A stretch of DNA of 7,576 bases. Source: an uncultured Atopostipes sp. (lineage in GTDB: Bacteria; Bacillota; Bacilli; Lactobacillales; Carnobacteriaceae_A). Each line of letters starts with the position of its first letter. The first letter of the stretch is position 1. Under the pieces are notes generated by a model. That model did not search any database, was not told where the DNA came from, and was given only the letters and a program-made list of their open reading frames with translations. The DNA is taken from NCBI GenBank assembly GCA_947296835.1, contig CAMYQS010000059.1:1-7576 (forward strand). Direction: 5' to 3'. A program made the translations under genes and the position numbers. Below, in pieces: positions 1-5,564 of the stretch.

Positions 1-314
1 TTCGTAGGCTATATGAGCTATAAACAAGGTAGAAGCCTCAGGAATCGTTCCTGTATGCACATATACCAGCCATCATTATACTAATAGCTTTATCATTCCA
101 CGAATTTATACTTGGTCAATATTTATCGAATATGTTCTGGTTTATAACACAATTATATTTTATGCCTGTATTAAACATGGTTGCAAGAATGATCAAAGCA
201 TTTATGTTAATCATACCAGTGACAACAGGAATGTGGATTGTTTCTGTCACATCATTTTTATTAATCGCAGTTGCATTTAAACTAGGACACATTTTAAGAT
301 CTAAAACGACTTAG
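1..314 (+). pseudogene. 3' part of a multi-pass membrane protein, probably frameshifted
   Basis: Only the C-terminal part of an unrecognised integral membrane protein lies in the window. From position 33 to 314 one frame stays open and encodes about three hydrophobic segments (IPAIIILIALSFHEFIL, then FMLIIPVTTGMWIV and SFLLIAVAFKLG), ending in a basic tail, RSKTT. The first ATG of this frame is at 132, but it has no Shine-Dalgarno site and would discard the first hydrophobic segment. There is no TTG or GTG earlier, and stops lie at 21-23 and 30-32. Frame 1 reads FVGYMSYKQGR up to about position 33. One extra base in the short A-rich run at 31-34 would join the two frames, which suggests a one-base deletion or a sequencing error. 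A short intact 60-residue protein (132-314) is the alternative. Function is unknown. Confidence 0.45.
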
Positions 315-374
315 AATAATTATTACTAAGCTATAAATGGTATCGAAGAAAACTTTTCTTCAATTAGAACATAA

Positions 375-437
375 AAGAAGAGCTTCTTGGTTAAATAACG
401 TATTAAGACACATACAAATAACTAAGAAGCTCTTCTT
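375..437. terminator. long hairpin terminator after the left-edge gene
   Basis: The arm at 375-393 (AAGAAGAGCTTCTTGGTTA) pairs with 419-437 over 19 bases with a single G-T wobble, around a 25-base loop. The stem is followed by ATTTAT on the plus strand and by TTTTATG on the minus strand, so it could stop transcription from both sides. It begins about 60 bases after the stop at 314 and is the likely end of that transcript. No transposase lies between the arms, so insertion-sequence ends are unlikely. Confidence 0.6.
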
Positions 438-470
438 ATTTATCGCATACAACTCAGCATAATATATATT

Positions 471-509
471 ATGTAAACCAAAAGATAAAAAAAGAAAGAA
501 AGTTTACAT
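471..509. repeat. inverted repeat flanking a purine tract
   Basis: ATGTAAAC (471-478) and GTTTACAT (502-509) are perfect 8-base inverted repeats. Between them lie 23 bases that are all purines except one C and one T, mostly A. Such a structure could be a protein-binding site, a recombination site or part of an origin. Nothing in the sequence decides between these. Confidence 0.4.
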
Positions 510-557
510 CACCCAACCAAACAGCTCTTTTTGGACTGTTTCGTGCTCTTTTGGGTG
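510..557. repeat. nested hairpin with internal direct repeat
   Basis: The outer arms CACCCAA (510-516) and TTGGGTG (551-557) enclose inner arms AAACAG (519-524) and CTGTTT (536-541), giving a two-tier stem. A near-direct repeat overlies it: GCTCTTTTTGG at 524-534 and GCTCTTTTGGG at 545-555. Read on the minus strand the structure is followed by a T-rich run (about 501-481). It could therefore form the 3' end of a minus-strand transcript, or a small countertranscript-like RNA. Confidence 0.4.
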
Positions 558-606
558 TCTACTTTTGAAAGTTTTGTACCGAACGGTATAAAAACAATTA
601 AAGATT

Positions 607-878
607 AAAAATATTACTAAAAATATTTTTCTACCGTTTGCTTTTTAACACGTTTGCATCTCATTTGGTCGCTCTGTCAAAGCCGTCATCGCGTCTCCGT
701 TTCACCAACCGTTCCACGGGCTGTCAAAACATAGCCTATATCGCTTATTCAGCAGTATCTTTCAAGGCCTAGCAGCATATTTCTTTATGCAATAGTCCGA
801 TGGCTGATCGTGGGAAGCTCACCGACATAGGTTTTGTGCATCGCAAAGTAACCTTGAACTTTTTGTATTCAATTTATT
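607..878 (-). ncRNA. candidate structured non-coding RNA downstream of the recombinase-like gene
   Basis: No open frame of useful length runs through here. The block 661-840 has about 86 G+C in 180 bases (34 of 60 in 661-720), clearly richer than its AT-rich flanks, which is typical of structured RNA in a low-GC genome. A good minus-strand promoter (885-913) would start a transcript near 878. Pairings visible are TTCAAGG 761-767 with CCTTGAA 852-858, closing a domain that contains GCATA/TATGC (775-779/786-790) and CGAT/ATCG (798-801/807-810). CTGTCAAA is repeated at 674-681 and 721-728. An AT-only hairpin at 607-615/622-630 followed by T's on the minus strand could mark the 3' end, or the transcript could run on to the hairpin at 510-557. 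I do not recognise an RNA family. A plasmid control or primer RNA, or a non-coding origin region, are alternatives. Confidence 0.4.
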
Positions 879-884
879 GGCTAA

Positions 885-913
885 ACCATACTACACCTCA
901 AAATGAATTGCAA
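885..913 (-). promoter_or_regulatory. sigma-A-type promoter for the candidate RNA
   Basis: On the minus strand a TTGCAA -35 box (908-913) and a TATGGT -10 box (885-890) are separated by exactly 17 bases. The promoter lies just past the stop codon of the recombinase-like gene and points away from it, into a region without an open frame. That is the main reason for proposing a separate RNA there. Confidence 0.5.
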
Positions 914-930
914 GCGTTTCATCGTAAATT

Positions 931-1884
931 TTAATTTATTTCTGCACGCTTAATTATTTCATTTGGTGATTCTTTGTAATTTTCTAAGAAAGTCAGGTTG
1001 TCTGAAATGCGTTTGACGGTGCTTTCGATGGATAGTTCTCCACGCATATTATCAACGAGCTCGTACACGCCCCTTAAGCGGTGGATATTTATCCTTTCAT
1101 AACGTTCAATCGCTTTGACACTTTTAATTCCCATGTAATTTTTTATGACAATGTAATTTAAATTGTGTTTAAGGCAACTCACGATAAAACTATTTCTAAG
1201 TTTCCGAAAAGTCACACTTTGTTTAAAATAATTGGAAAGGTATTTTAATGGCTTCGTCAGTTGATGGTAAGAGATAGGTTTGTCATCATTGCTCAACAAA
1301 TAATAATCCAAGTTAAACTCATTAATGGACTCCACATAGGCATCTAGATAATTAAGATCGTCTTCCGTTAAAAACATAAAACGTTGGACATCATTTCGAT
1401 TCATGATAATTGATTCATCTTGTAAATCGACATCTGAAAATTTGATTTGCTGTAATTCGTTTGGAATTGCTCCATGATTCACCGCAAAACTGATAATCAA
1501 TTTACCGATACTTTCCAACTGGTTGGAGTTTCTGACGATCATTCGAATCCGTTCAATATCTGGATCGAATAAAAATTGAGGCAACCGTTCATATGTACTT
1601 CTCTTTAAACGACTGAAATTATAGTCGAATTTTTCTTCATCGAAATGTTGAAGAAAACGAATAAATTTCTTCAAGGCTGCCTTTTTATAATTCAAAGTCG
1701 AATTCACATTCTGTCTTTCATAAATACTTTCTTTTAAAAATTCTTGAACAGCATGCGTCATATCTCCTTCTGTTTGCTTGTGAAAGTCTAAGAAAGTCTT
1801 TGCGACGTAATAATATCCTTTGACCGTATGATCCGTTAAGTCTTCATGTATAGACAAATGGATGATGTAAAAATCTAAAATCAT
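931..1884 (-). CDS. degenerate tyrosine recombinase / integrase-like protein
   Basis: This 317-residue protein has the two-domain plan of Xer/phage-integrase proteins: an N-terminal helical core-binding domain (about 1-90) and a C-terminal catalytic-fold domain (about 105-270). Landmarks keep their spacing but not their chemistry. The box I segment HGAIPNELQQI (137-147) has Ile140 where the first catalytic Arg is expected. The HxLR motif reads RKLR (227-230), so the His is lost and Arg230 kept. The LGH motif reads MGI (251-253), so the His is lost. A Tyr (262, in ERYERI) sits nine residues later, where the nucleophile belongs. No clear beta-hairpin Lys is seen. A charged tail of about 45 residues follows. 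The ATG start is supported by AAAGGGGA at 1891-1898, seven bases upstream. It may be an inactive DNA-binding relative, an unusual subfamily, or a decaying integrase. It diverges from the mobilization genes. Confidence 0.75.
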   Translation of the reverse strand: MILDFYIIHLSIHEDLTDHTVKGYYYVAKTFLDFHKQTEGDMTHAVQEFLKESIYERQNVNSTLNYKKAALKKFIRFLQHFDEEKFDYNFSRLKRSTYERLPQFLFDPDIERIRMIVRNSNQLESIGKLIISFAVNHGAIPNELQQIKFSDVDLQDESIIMNRNDVQRFMFLTEDDLNYLDAYVESINEFNLDYYLLSNDDKPISYHQLTKPLKYLSNYFKQSVTFRKLRNSFIVSCLKHNLNYIVIKNYMGIKSVKAIERYERINIHRLRGVYELVDNMRGELSIESTVKRISDNLTFLENYKESPNEIIKRAEIN

Positions 1885-1956
1885 TGGTCTTCCCCTTTCT
1901 ACACTTTGTGAAATGTAAGCGTGCTTTCCTCTTTTCTAGTGTCTGAATTATTTGCA

Positions 1957-1985
1957 ATGATACGTGTTCAAAAAATAAAAAGCAA
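1957..1985 (-). promoter_or_regulatory. possible promoter of the recombinase-like gene
   Basis: On the minus strand TTGCTT (1980-1985) and TATCAT (1957-1962) are 17 bases apart, leaving a leader of about 65-70 bases before the ATG at 1884. The match to the sigma-A consensus is moderate, and the flank is T-rich on this strand, so other placements are possible. Confidence 0.35.
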
Positions 1986-2098
1986 CAAAAAACTGGTATT
2001 TATTTTTCTGGTGTTTTATACTCTAGCTGATTTGAAGGGGTCATTTCTTGGCTCCCTGGATTCGATCGGTATTTGGAGGAATTTGAAATAAGCAAGCA

Positions 2099-2214
2099 CA
2101 GTAATTGTCCGTACAATTACTGATTTCACCATTACAACCCGCCTTGCTCGGCGTCTTGTAATGGTTCAGCTTGTTGGTGGCTCTGCCCCCAATCCCCCTA
2201 CTCTTTAACGAGTC
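2099..2214. other. oriT: candidate origin of transfer (oriT)
   Basis: Directly upstream of mobC lie two perfect 10-base inverted repeats. CAGTAATTGT/ACAATTACTG occupies 2099-2108/2113-2122 with a 4-base loop. ACCATTACAA/TTGTAATGGT occupies 2128-2137/2156-2165 with an 18-base loop that holds its own CGCC/GGCG stem (2140-2143/2150-2153). A C-rich tract with two runs of five C's follows (2186-2199), then a small ACTC/GAGT hairpin (2201-2204/2211-2214). MOBP-type oriTs are usually intergenic, next to the MobC/relaxase genes, and consist of inverted repeats beside a nick region, so position and structure both fit. The exact nick site cannot be named from sequence alone; the C-rich tract is the likeliest neighbourhood. 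Confidence 0.5.
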
Positions 2215-2216
2215 GA

Positions 2217-2254
2217 TTACCGTTTATTTGTCTAAGAAAATAATATATTTTTCT
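2217..2254 (+). promoter_or_regulatory. likely mobC promoter with overlapping inverted repeat
   Basis: TTACCG (2217-2222) and TAATAT (2241-2246), 18 bases apart, form a plausible but weak -35/-10 pair reading toward mobC. An inverted repeat, AGAAAA (2235-2240) and TTTTCT (2249-2254), straddles the -10 box. Accessory mobilization proteins with ribbon-helix-helix folds often repress their own operon, so this may be an operator; that role is inference. Confidence 0.35.
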
Positions 2255-2297
2255 ATCGATTCCTTTAACCAAAAGATTGTGAAAAGGATGATAGGAA

Positions 2298-2693
2298 ATG
2301 ACAAAGGATATATTAATAGAATACGAAAAGATGGACGACAGAATCGAGGTCAGATTGACAAAATCTGAAAAAAATGCCATTCGAAAATATGCAGCGAAAA
2401 GTCAGCATAAAACTCTTTCTTCTTACGCAAGAGATCGTCTGCTTCACCCTGTCATGTTTATCGAAAATCCTGCTCCTTATGCGAAGATTTCTTATGAATT
2501 AAATCGAATCGGAACGAATATAAATCAGGTGGCTCGGCGAGTCAATTCGCATGATGAAGTCACGAAAAATGATGTGCAAGAATTGAAAGATTCTGTGAAA
2601 GAAATAAAACATGAATTGAACAAATTGCGTTCTGAATTGAATCAAAACTCTGCTTGGATTTCAAAGGAGTTTGATACCAATGGCAACGACTAA
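2298..2693 (+). CDS. mobC: MobC-family mobilization accessory protein
   Basis: This 131-residue protein matches the MobC family of relaxosome accessory proteins, which bind oriT and help the relaxase melt and nick it. Residues about 14-48 (from RIEVRLTKSEKNAIRKYA through SSYARDRLL) look like a ribbon-helix-helix DNA-binding unit. The conserved MobC signature follows at about 67-80, ELNRIGTNINQVARRVN. A charged helical stretch (about 87-115) probably mediates assembly. The ATG at 2298 is preceded by AAAAGGA (2282-2288) at a spacing of nine bases. The gene begins about 85 bases after the candidate oriT, and its last 14 bases overlap the relaxase start, so the two are probably co-translated. Length is normal for the family and no damage is seen. 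Confidence 0.85.
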   Translation: MTKDILIEYEKMDDRIEVRLTKSEKNAIRKYAAKSQHKTLSSYARDRLLHPVMFIENPAPYAKISYELNRIGTNINQVARRVNSHDEVTKNDVQELKDSVKEIKHELNKLRSELNQNSAWISKEFDTNGND

Positions 2694-3528
2694 AATTCAT
2701 CCCATTAAGATCAATATTCACGCTGTTTCGAAGTATATTCAAGACCCTTTAAAAACAGAAAATGGTGATTTAGTTTCGGCTTTTATGTGTGATGAAAATG
2801 AAGTGCAAAAAAGCTTTGAGAATGTTCTAAATAACGAACGCTCTACGCACCGAAAAGTCATCGCAAGACACATCATTCAATCCTTTAAACCTGGAGAAGT
2901 TGAAACAGATATTGCTCATCAAATCGGCTTACAATTGGCGGATAAACATCTACAAGGTAAGTATCAATATGTACTTGCGACCCATGTGGATAAAGGTCAT
3001 ATACACAACCATATTCTGTTTAATAATGTTTCATTCATAGACTATAAGTGCTACAATTCCAACAAAAAAAGCTATCACAATATTCGAGAAATAAGTGATA
3101 GCTTGTGCTTGGAATATGGTTTAAATGTCATTGAAAATGCAGAGAAAAATAAACAATTTGAAGATCCACATCAGTCAAAAGGAAAGTACAAAAATACGTT
3201 CAGATATCAGCTAAGAAAAGACATAGATTTCGCATTGAAAAAGTCCATAAATTTAGATGAATTCAAAGAAATAATGAGTGATAACTATGACATAAAAGAA
3301 GGAAAACACTTGGCTTTTAAACATAAAAATAACGGTCAACAACGATTTATTCGTTGCCGAAGTCTTGGTTATCGTTATCAAGAATCTATGTTGCAATTAA
3401 GAATCGATACAGAGTTTTTAGATGTTAAAGATATTGAAGAAAAGCCAATTCCTGAACGTTACATCAAACGAGTCATTGATTTGTCTAAAAATGATAAATT
3501 TAAAGAGAATCCAGGGTTGCAATATTAA
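2680..3528 (+). CDS. mobA: MOBP-type relaxase, nuclease domain, ended by an in-frame stop
   Basis: This is the relaxase/mobilization nuclease domain that nicks oriT and stays bound to the 5' end of the transferred strand. In the 282-residue product the likely nucleophile is Tyr19 in the N-terminal motif I (AVSKYIQDPLKT). A conserved SFKPGE segment follows at about 68-73. The metal-binding histidine motif is intact at 102-111 (HVDKGHIHNH), followed by ILFNN. The ATG at 2680 is chosen because AAAGGAG (2663-2669) lies ten bases upstream; a TTG at 2671 is too close to that site. The frame ends at TAA 3526-3528, immediately after ENPGLQY. Reading on past the TAA gives INHNNLAISQTIYRLHQLG, which continues like an uninterrupted relaxase. 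The domain could still nick DNA, but the full-length protein appears cut. Confidence 0.8.
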   Translation: MATTKIHPIKINIHAVSKYIQDPLKTENGDLVSAFMCDENEVQKSFENVLNNERSTHRKVIARHIIQSFKPGEVETDIAHQIGLQLADKHLQGKYQYVLATHVDKGHIHNHILFNNVSFIDYKCYNSNKKSYHNIREISDSLCLEYGLNVIENAEKNKQFEDPHQSKGKYKNTFRYQLRKDIDFALKKSINLDEFKEIMSDNYDIKEGKHLAFKHKNNGQQRFIRCRSLGYRYQESMLQLRIDTEFLDVKDIEEKPIPERYIKRVIDLSKNDKFKENPGLQY

Positions 3529-3546
3529 GGAATAAATCATAACAAT

Positions 3547-3984
3547 TTGGCCATTTCTCAAACGATTTATCGTTTGCATCAACTTGGTATTGGTAGTTTT
3601 AAGCAGCTAGAAAATTATATAGATCGGACTACCCTTTCGCTAGAAAAGGACAGAAAAGAACTTGTGGAGTTGGAGAAAAAAGCGACAGAAATTTCAGAAT
3701 TAACAAAACTGTTGGATAATTTTAATAATGATAAATTAGATGATAAAGTTTTTCAGTCAGCGGTTGAAAGCTTGACAATTAGTAAGGGGAACATAGAATT
3801 AGAAAAGATTGTTCAAACTATTAATAATAAAGACTATCAACAGGTTATTAAGGATATCTCAAAATTAAAAATAAGTATCGAAGGAAAACATAAGAATATA
3901 AAAAGCTTTGAAATATTATTTGAGAACTATAAACATTACTTAATAAAAGATAGAAGTAGATTATATAACAAACGTATTAAATAG
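3547..3984 (+). CDS. C-terminal helical remainder of the relaxase after the in-frame stop
   Basis: This 145-codon frame is in the same phase as the relaxase and starts 18 bases after its stop. The only start is a TTG at 3547, with AAGGA (3527-3531) 15 bases away, which is farther than normal. The product is charged and predicted helical, with a coiled-coil-like stretch at about 20-60 (LENYIDRTTLSLEKDRKEL onward). That fits the C-terminal region of MOBP relaxases, which is often helical and used for partner contacts. The frame also stays open between 3529 and 3546, so it is best read as the detached tail of one ancestral gene spanning 2680-3984 (about 434 codons). It could be made by stop readthrough, by weak reinitiation, or not at all. 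Confidence 0.6.
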   Translation: MAISQTIYRLHQLGIGSFKQLENYIDRTTLSLEKDRKELVELEKKATEISELTKLLDNFNNDKLDDKVFQSAVESLTISKGNIELEKIVQTINNKDYQQVIKDISKLKISIEGKHKNIKSFEILFENYKHYLIKDRSRLYNKRIK

Positions 3985-4038
3985 TCACTGTAAAATGTAT
4001 ATAGTATATTATTTTCTAAAAAAATAAAAGTGTTTTTT

Positions 4039-4077
4039 AAAAGGACTTCAAATTTCTTAAAAAATTGAAGTCCTTTT
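4039..4077. terminator. bidirectional terminator between convergent modules
   Basis: AAAAGGACTTCAA (4039-4051) and TTGAAGTCCTTTT (4065-4077) pair perfectly over 13 bases. With one mismatch the stem extends to 17 pairs around a 5-base loop (4056-4060). U-rich tails occur on both strands, so it can end both the mobilization transcript and the convergent ABC operon, whose last gene stops at 4119. The spacer 3985-4118 shows nothing else. Confidence 0.8.
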
Positions 4078-4118
4078 GTAGTTGTGTTGACAAAAAACAA
4101 ATTTATATAAATATTTAT

Positions 4119-5033
4119 TCAGTAGTCTGGATTCCTATAGTAGAAGTCATACCACTCACTTGCTCCTAAAGATGATATTGAAACTTCAAAAACATTATGT
4201 TTAAGGAATATGTTCATCATATCAATAATCGTACTTTGATCAATTTCAGTTAAGGGTATGACAAACAGATTCTTATTCATCATTTGTGAATTTTTAGGAA
4301 AATCATAATGTTTTTGGATTTCTTTTAATTTGCTTTCTGTAAGAGAAACTTTTAAATAATTATTCGACAATTCTTCATGGAACTTATAATTTTTCACAAT
4401 AATATTTTGTTTTTTTATTAAGATTAATTGATCTGCATAGATATCTAAATTGTTTAATAAATGAGAAGCAATCAATATAGTTTTCCCATTTTCTTTTAAC
4501 TCAATCAATATTTCAGTAAGTAAATCCACATTTTCTGGGTCTAATCCATTCATTAATTCGTCCATCAACATAATTGGACTATTCGCACATAACATCATCG
4601 CAAATGCAAGACGTTGTTTCATTCCCAGTGAATAAGTTCCTACTTTGTTATAAACATAAGACTCTATATTTAATCGGTTAATTATATTATTCACGTTGAC
4701 TTTTCCTGGCCAAAGACTCGCATAATAATTCAAGTGATCTTTTCCTGTTAAATCTACATATAAATGTTCGAGCTCCGGTAAAAAAGTAATACGTTTATGC
4801 ATTTCAACTTCTTTATTTGAACTTGAATAATCTAAATACTCTCCTTTGTCTTCAAAAGTGATTTCCCCGCTATCAGGAGAAATAAAATTCATAATTATAT
4901 TTAATAACGTTGTTTTACCAGTACCATTTGGAGCAACTAAACCTATAATTTCTCCTCTCTCAAGTGAAAATGAAACATCTTCTAAAATAAGTTTATCTCC
5001 AAAAGAATGTGTTATATTTTTAACATGTATCAT
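4119..5033 (-). CDS. ABC transporter ATP-binding protein
   Basis: This 304-residue cytoplasmic ATPase would power the two permeases encoded upstream. Visible motifs are Walker A APNGTGKT (34-41, with Ala in place of the first Gly), an ABC signature SLGMKQR (135-141), Walker B with catalytic acid IMLMDE (154-159), the D-loop GLDP (163-166) and the H-loop His191 in ASHLL. The Q-loop region reads FLPELEHLY (84-92), with no obvious Gln; related exporter ATPases also vary here. A C-terminal extension of about 90 residues follows the nucleotide-binding domain, as in many ABC-2 exporters of the drug, antibiotic and bacteriocin-immunity types. The ATG is preceded by a GGGGG site (5040-5044) at six bases. 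It is the last gene of the operon, 36 bases after the lipoprotein gene. Confidence 0.9.
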   Translation of the reverse strand: MIHVKNITHSFGDKLILEDVSFSLERGEIIGLVAPNGTGKTTLLNIIMNFISPDSGEITFEDKGEYLDYSSSNKEVEMHKRITFLPELEHLYVDLTGKDHLNYYASLWPGKVNVNNIINRLNIESYVYNKVGTYSLGMKQRLAFAMMLCANSPIMLMDELMNGLDPENVDLLTEILIELKENGKTILIASHLLNNLDIYADQLILIKKQNIIVKNYKFHEELSNNYLKVSLTESKLKEIQKHYDFPKNSQMMNKNLFVIPLTEIDQSTIIDMMNIFLKHNVFEVSISSLGASEWYDFYYRNPDY

Positions 5034-5069
5034 TTCAATCCCCCGATTGTTAATTGCTATATATATTAT

Positions 5070-5564
5070 TTAAGGATATGTACTTATATATTGAGTACCT
5101 GTTTCTCTTTCAATATAGTTATTCTCTTCTCCAGCTATTTTCTCTAAATAAATAGTTACTCTTTCAGACTCATCTGTCTCTGGATTCTTTTTAACATACA
5201 CAAACATAAAATGATCCTCAGTTATCCTGAAGGACTCTAGTGTATATTCCCCTTCTTCCTCTACATCATCCGATAATATGACGATATTTTCAAGGCCTCG
5301 AACACTGATTTTATGTGGTAAGTTTTGGTGAGTTGCTTTTTCTATATCTACAGCTTCGAAATTAAATATTTGTTCTTTGAGTTTTTCCGCCTCTTCTTGA
5401 ACCCTTTTGTCTACTTCGTCTTCACTTACTACTTTATCTACTTGAGACGTTTCATTTTGAGATGGCCTTTCAACATCAACTGCCTCTTCGCCTTCAATTT
5501 GACAACCTAAAAGTATTTGTAAAGTTGTCAAGAAAATAATTAGCAATTTATTAGATTTATTCAT
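5070..5564 (-). CDS. small lipoprotein of the ABC operon
   Basis: The 164-residue product has a basic N-terminus, a hydrophobic core and a lipobox LLGC with Cys21, so it is predicted to be a lipid-anchored surface protein. An acidic, Glu-rich linker follows (about 24-65), then a small domain of about 100 residues that I do not recognise, likely beta-rich (for example HFMFVYVKK and RVTIYLEKIA). Its start overlaps the end of the preceding permease gene by 8 bases (5557-5564), and a G6 run (5573-5578) eight bases upstream serves as ribosome site. Tight packing between permease and ATPase genes suggests it works with the transporter, as a substrate-binding, chaperone or immunity-type partner at the outer face of the membrane. 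That role is inference. Confidence 0.75.
   Translation of the reverse strand: MNKSNKLLIIFLTTLQILLGCQIEGEEAVDVERPSQNETSQVDKVVSEDEVDKRVQEEAEKLKEQIFNFEAVDIEKATHQNLPHKISVRGLENIVILSDDVEEEGEYTLESFRITEDHFMFVYVKKNPETDESERVTIYLEKIAGEENNYIERETGTQYISTYP

Noticed and set aside
375..437. 19-base near-perfect inverted repeat considered as insertion-sequence ends
   Set aside because: Only 25 bases separate the arms and no transposase is present; a terminator following a gene explains it better.
640..880. tRNA, tmRNA or RNase P RNA in the GC-rich block
   Set aside because: No cloverleaf with a TTCRA-type arm, and none of the characteristic core sequences of tmRNA or RNase P were found on either strand.
2171..2380. 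Two short ORFs (65 and 60 codons) on opposite strands overlapping the oriT-mobC spacer
   Set aside because: Both overlap mobC or the C-rich repeat region, lack convincing ribosome sites, and have no recognisable domain; they are out-of-frame shadows.
2560..2742. Minus-strand ORF across the mobC/relaxase junction
   Set aside because: It is antisense to two well-supported overlapping genes and has no family signature.
4846..5510. Plus-strand ORFs at 4846-5073 and 5325-5510
   Set aside because: They are antisense shadows of the ATPase and lipoprotein genes.
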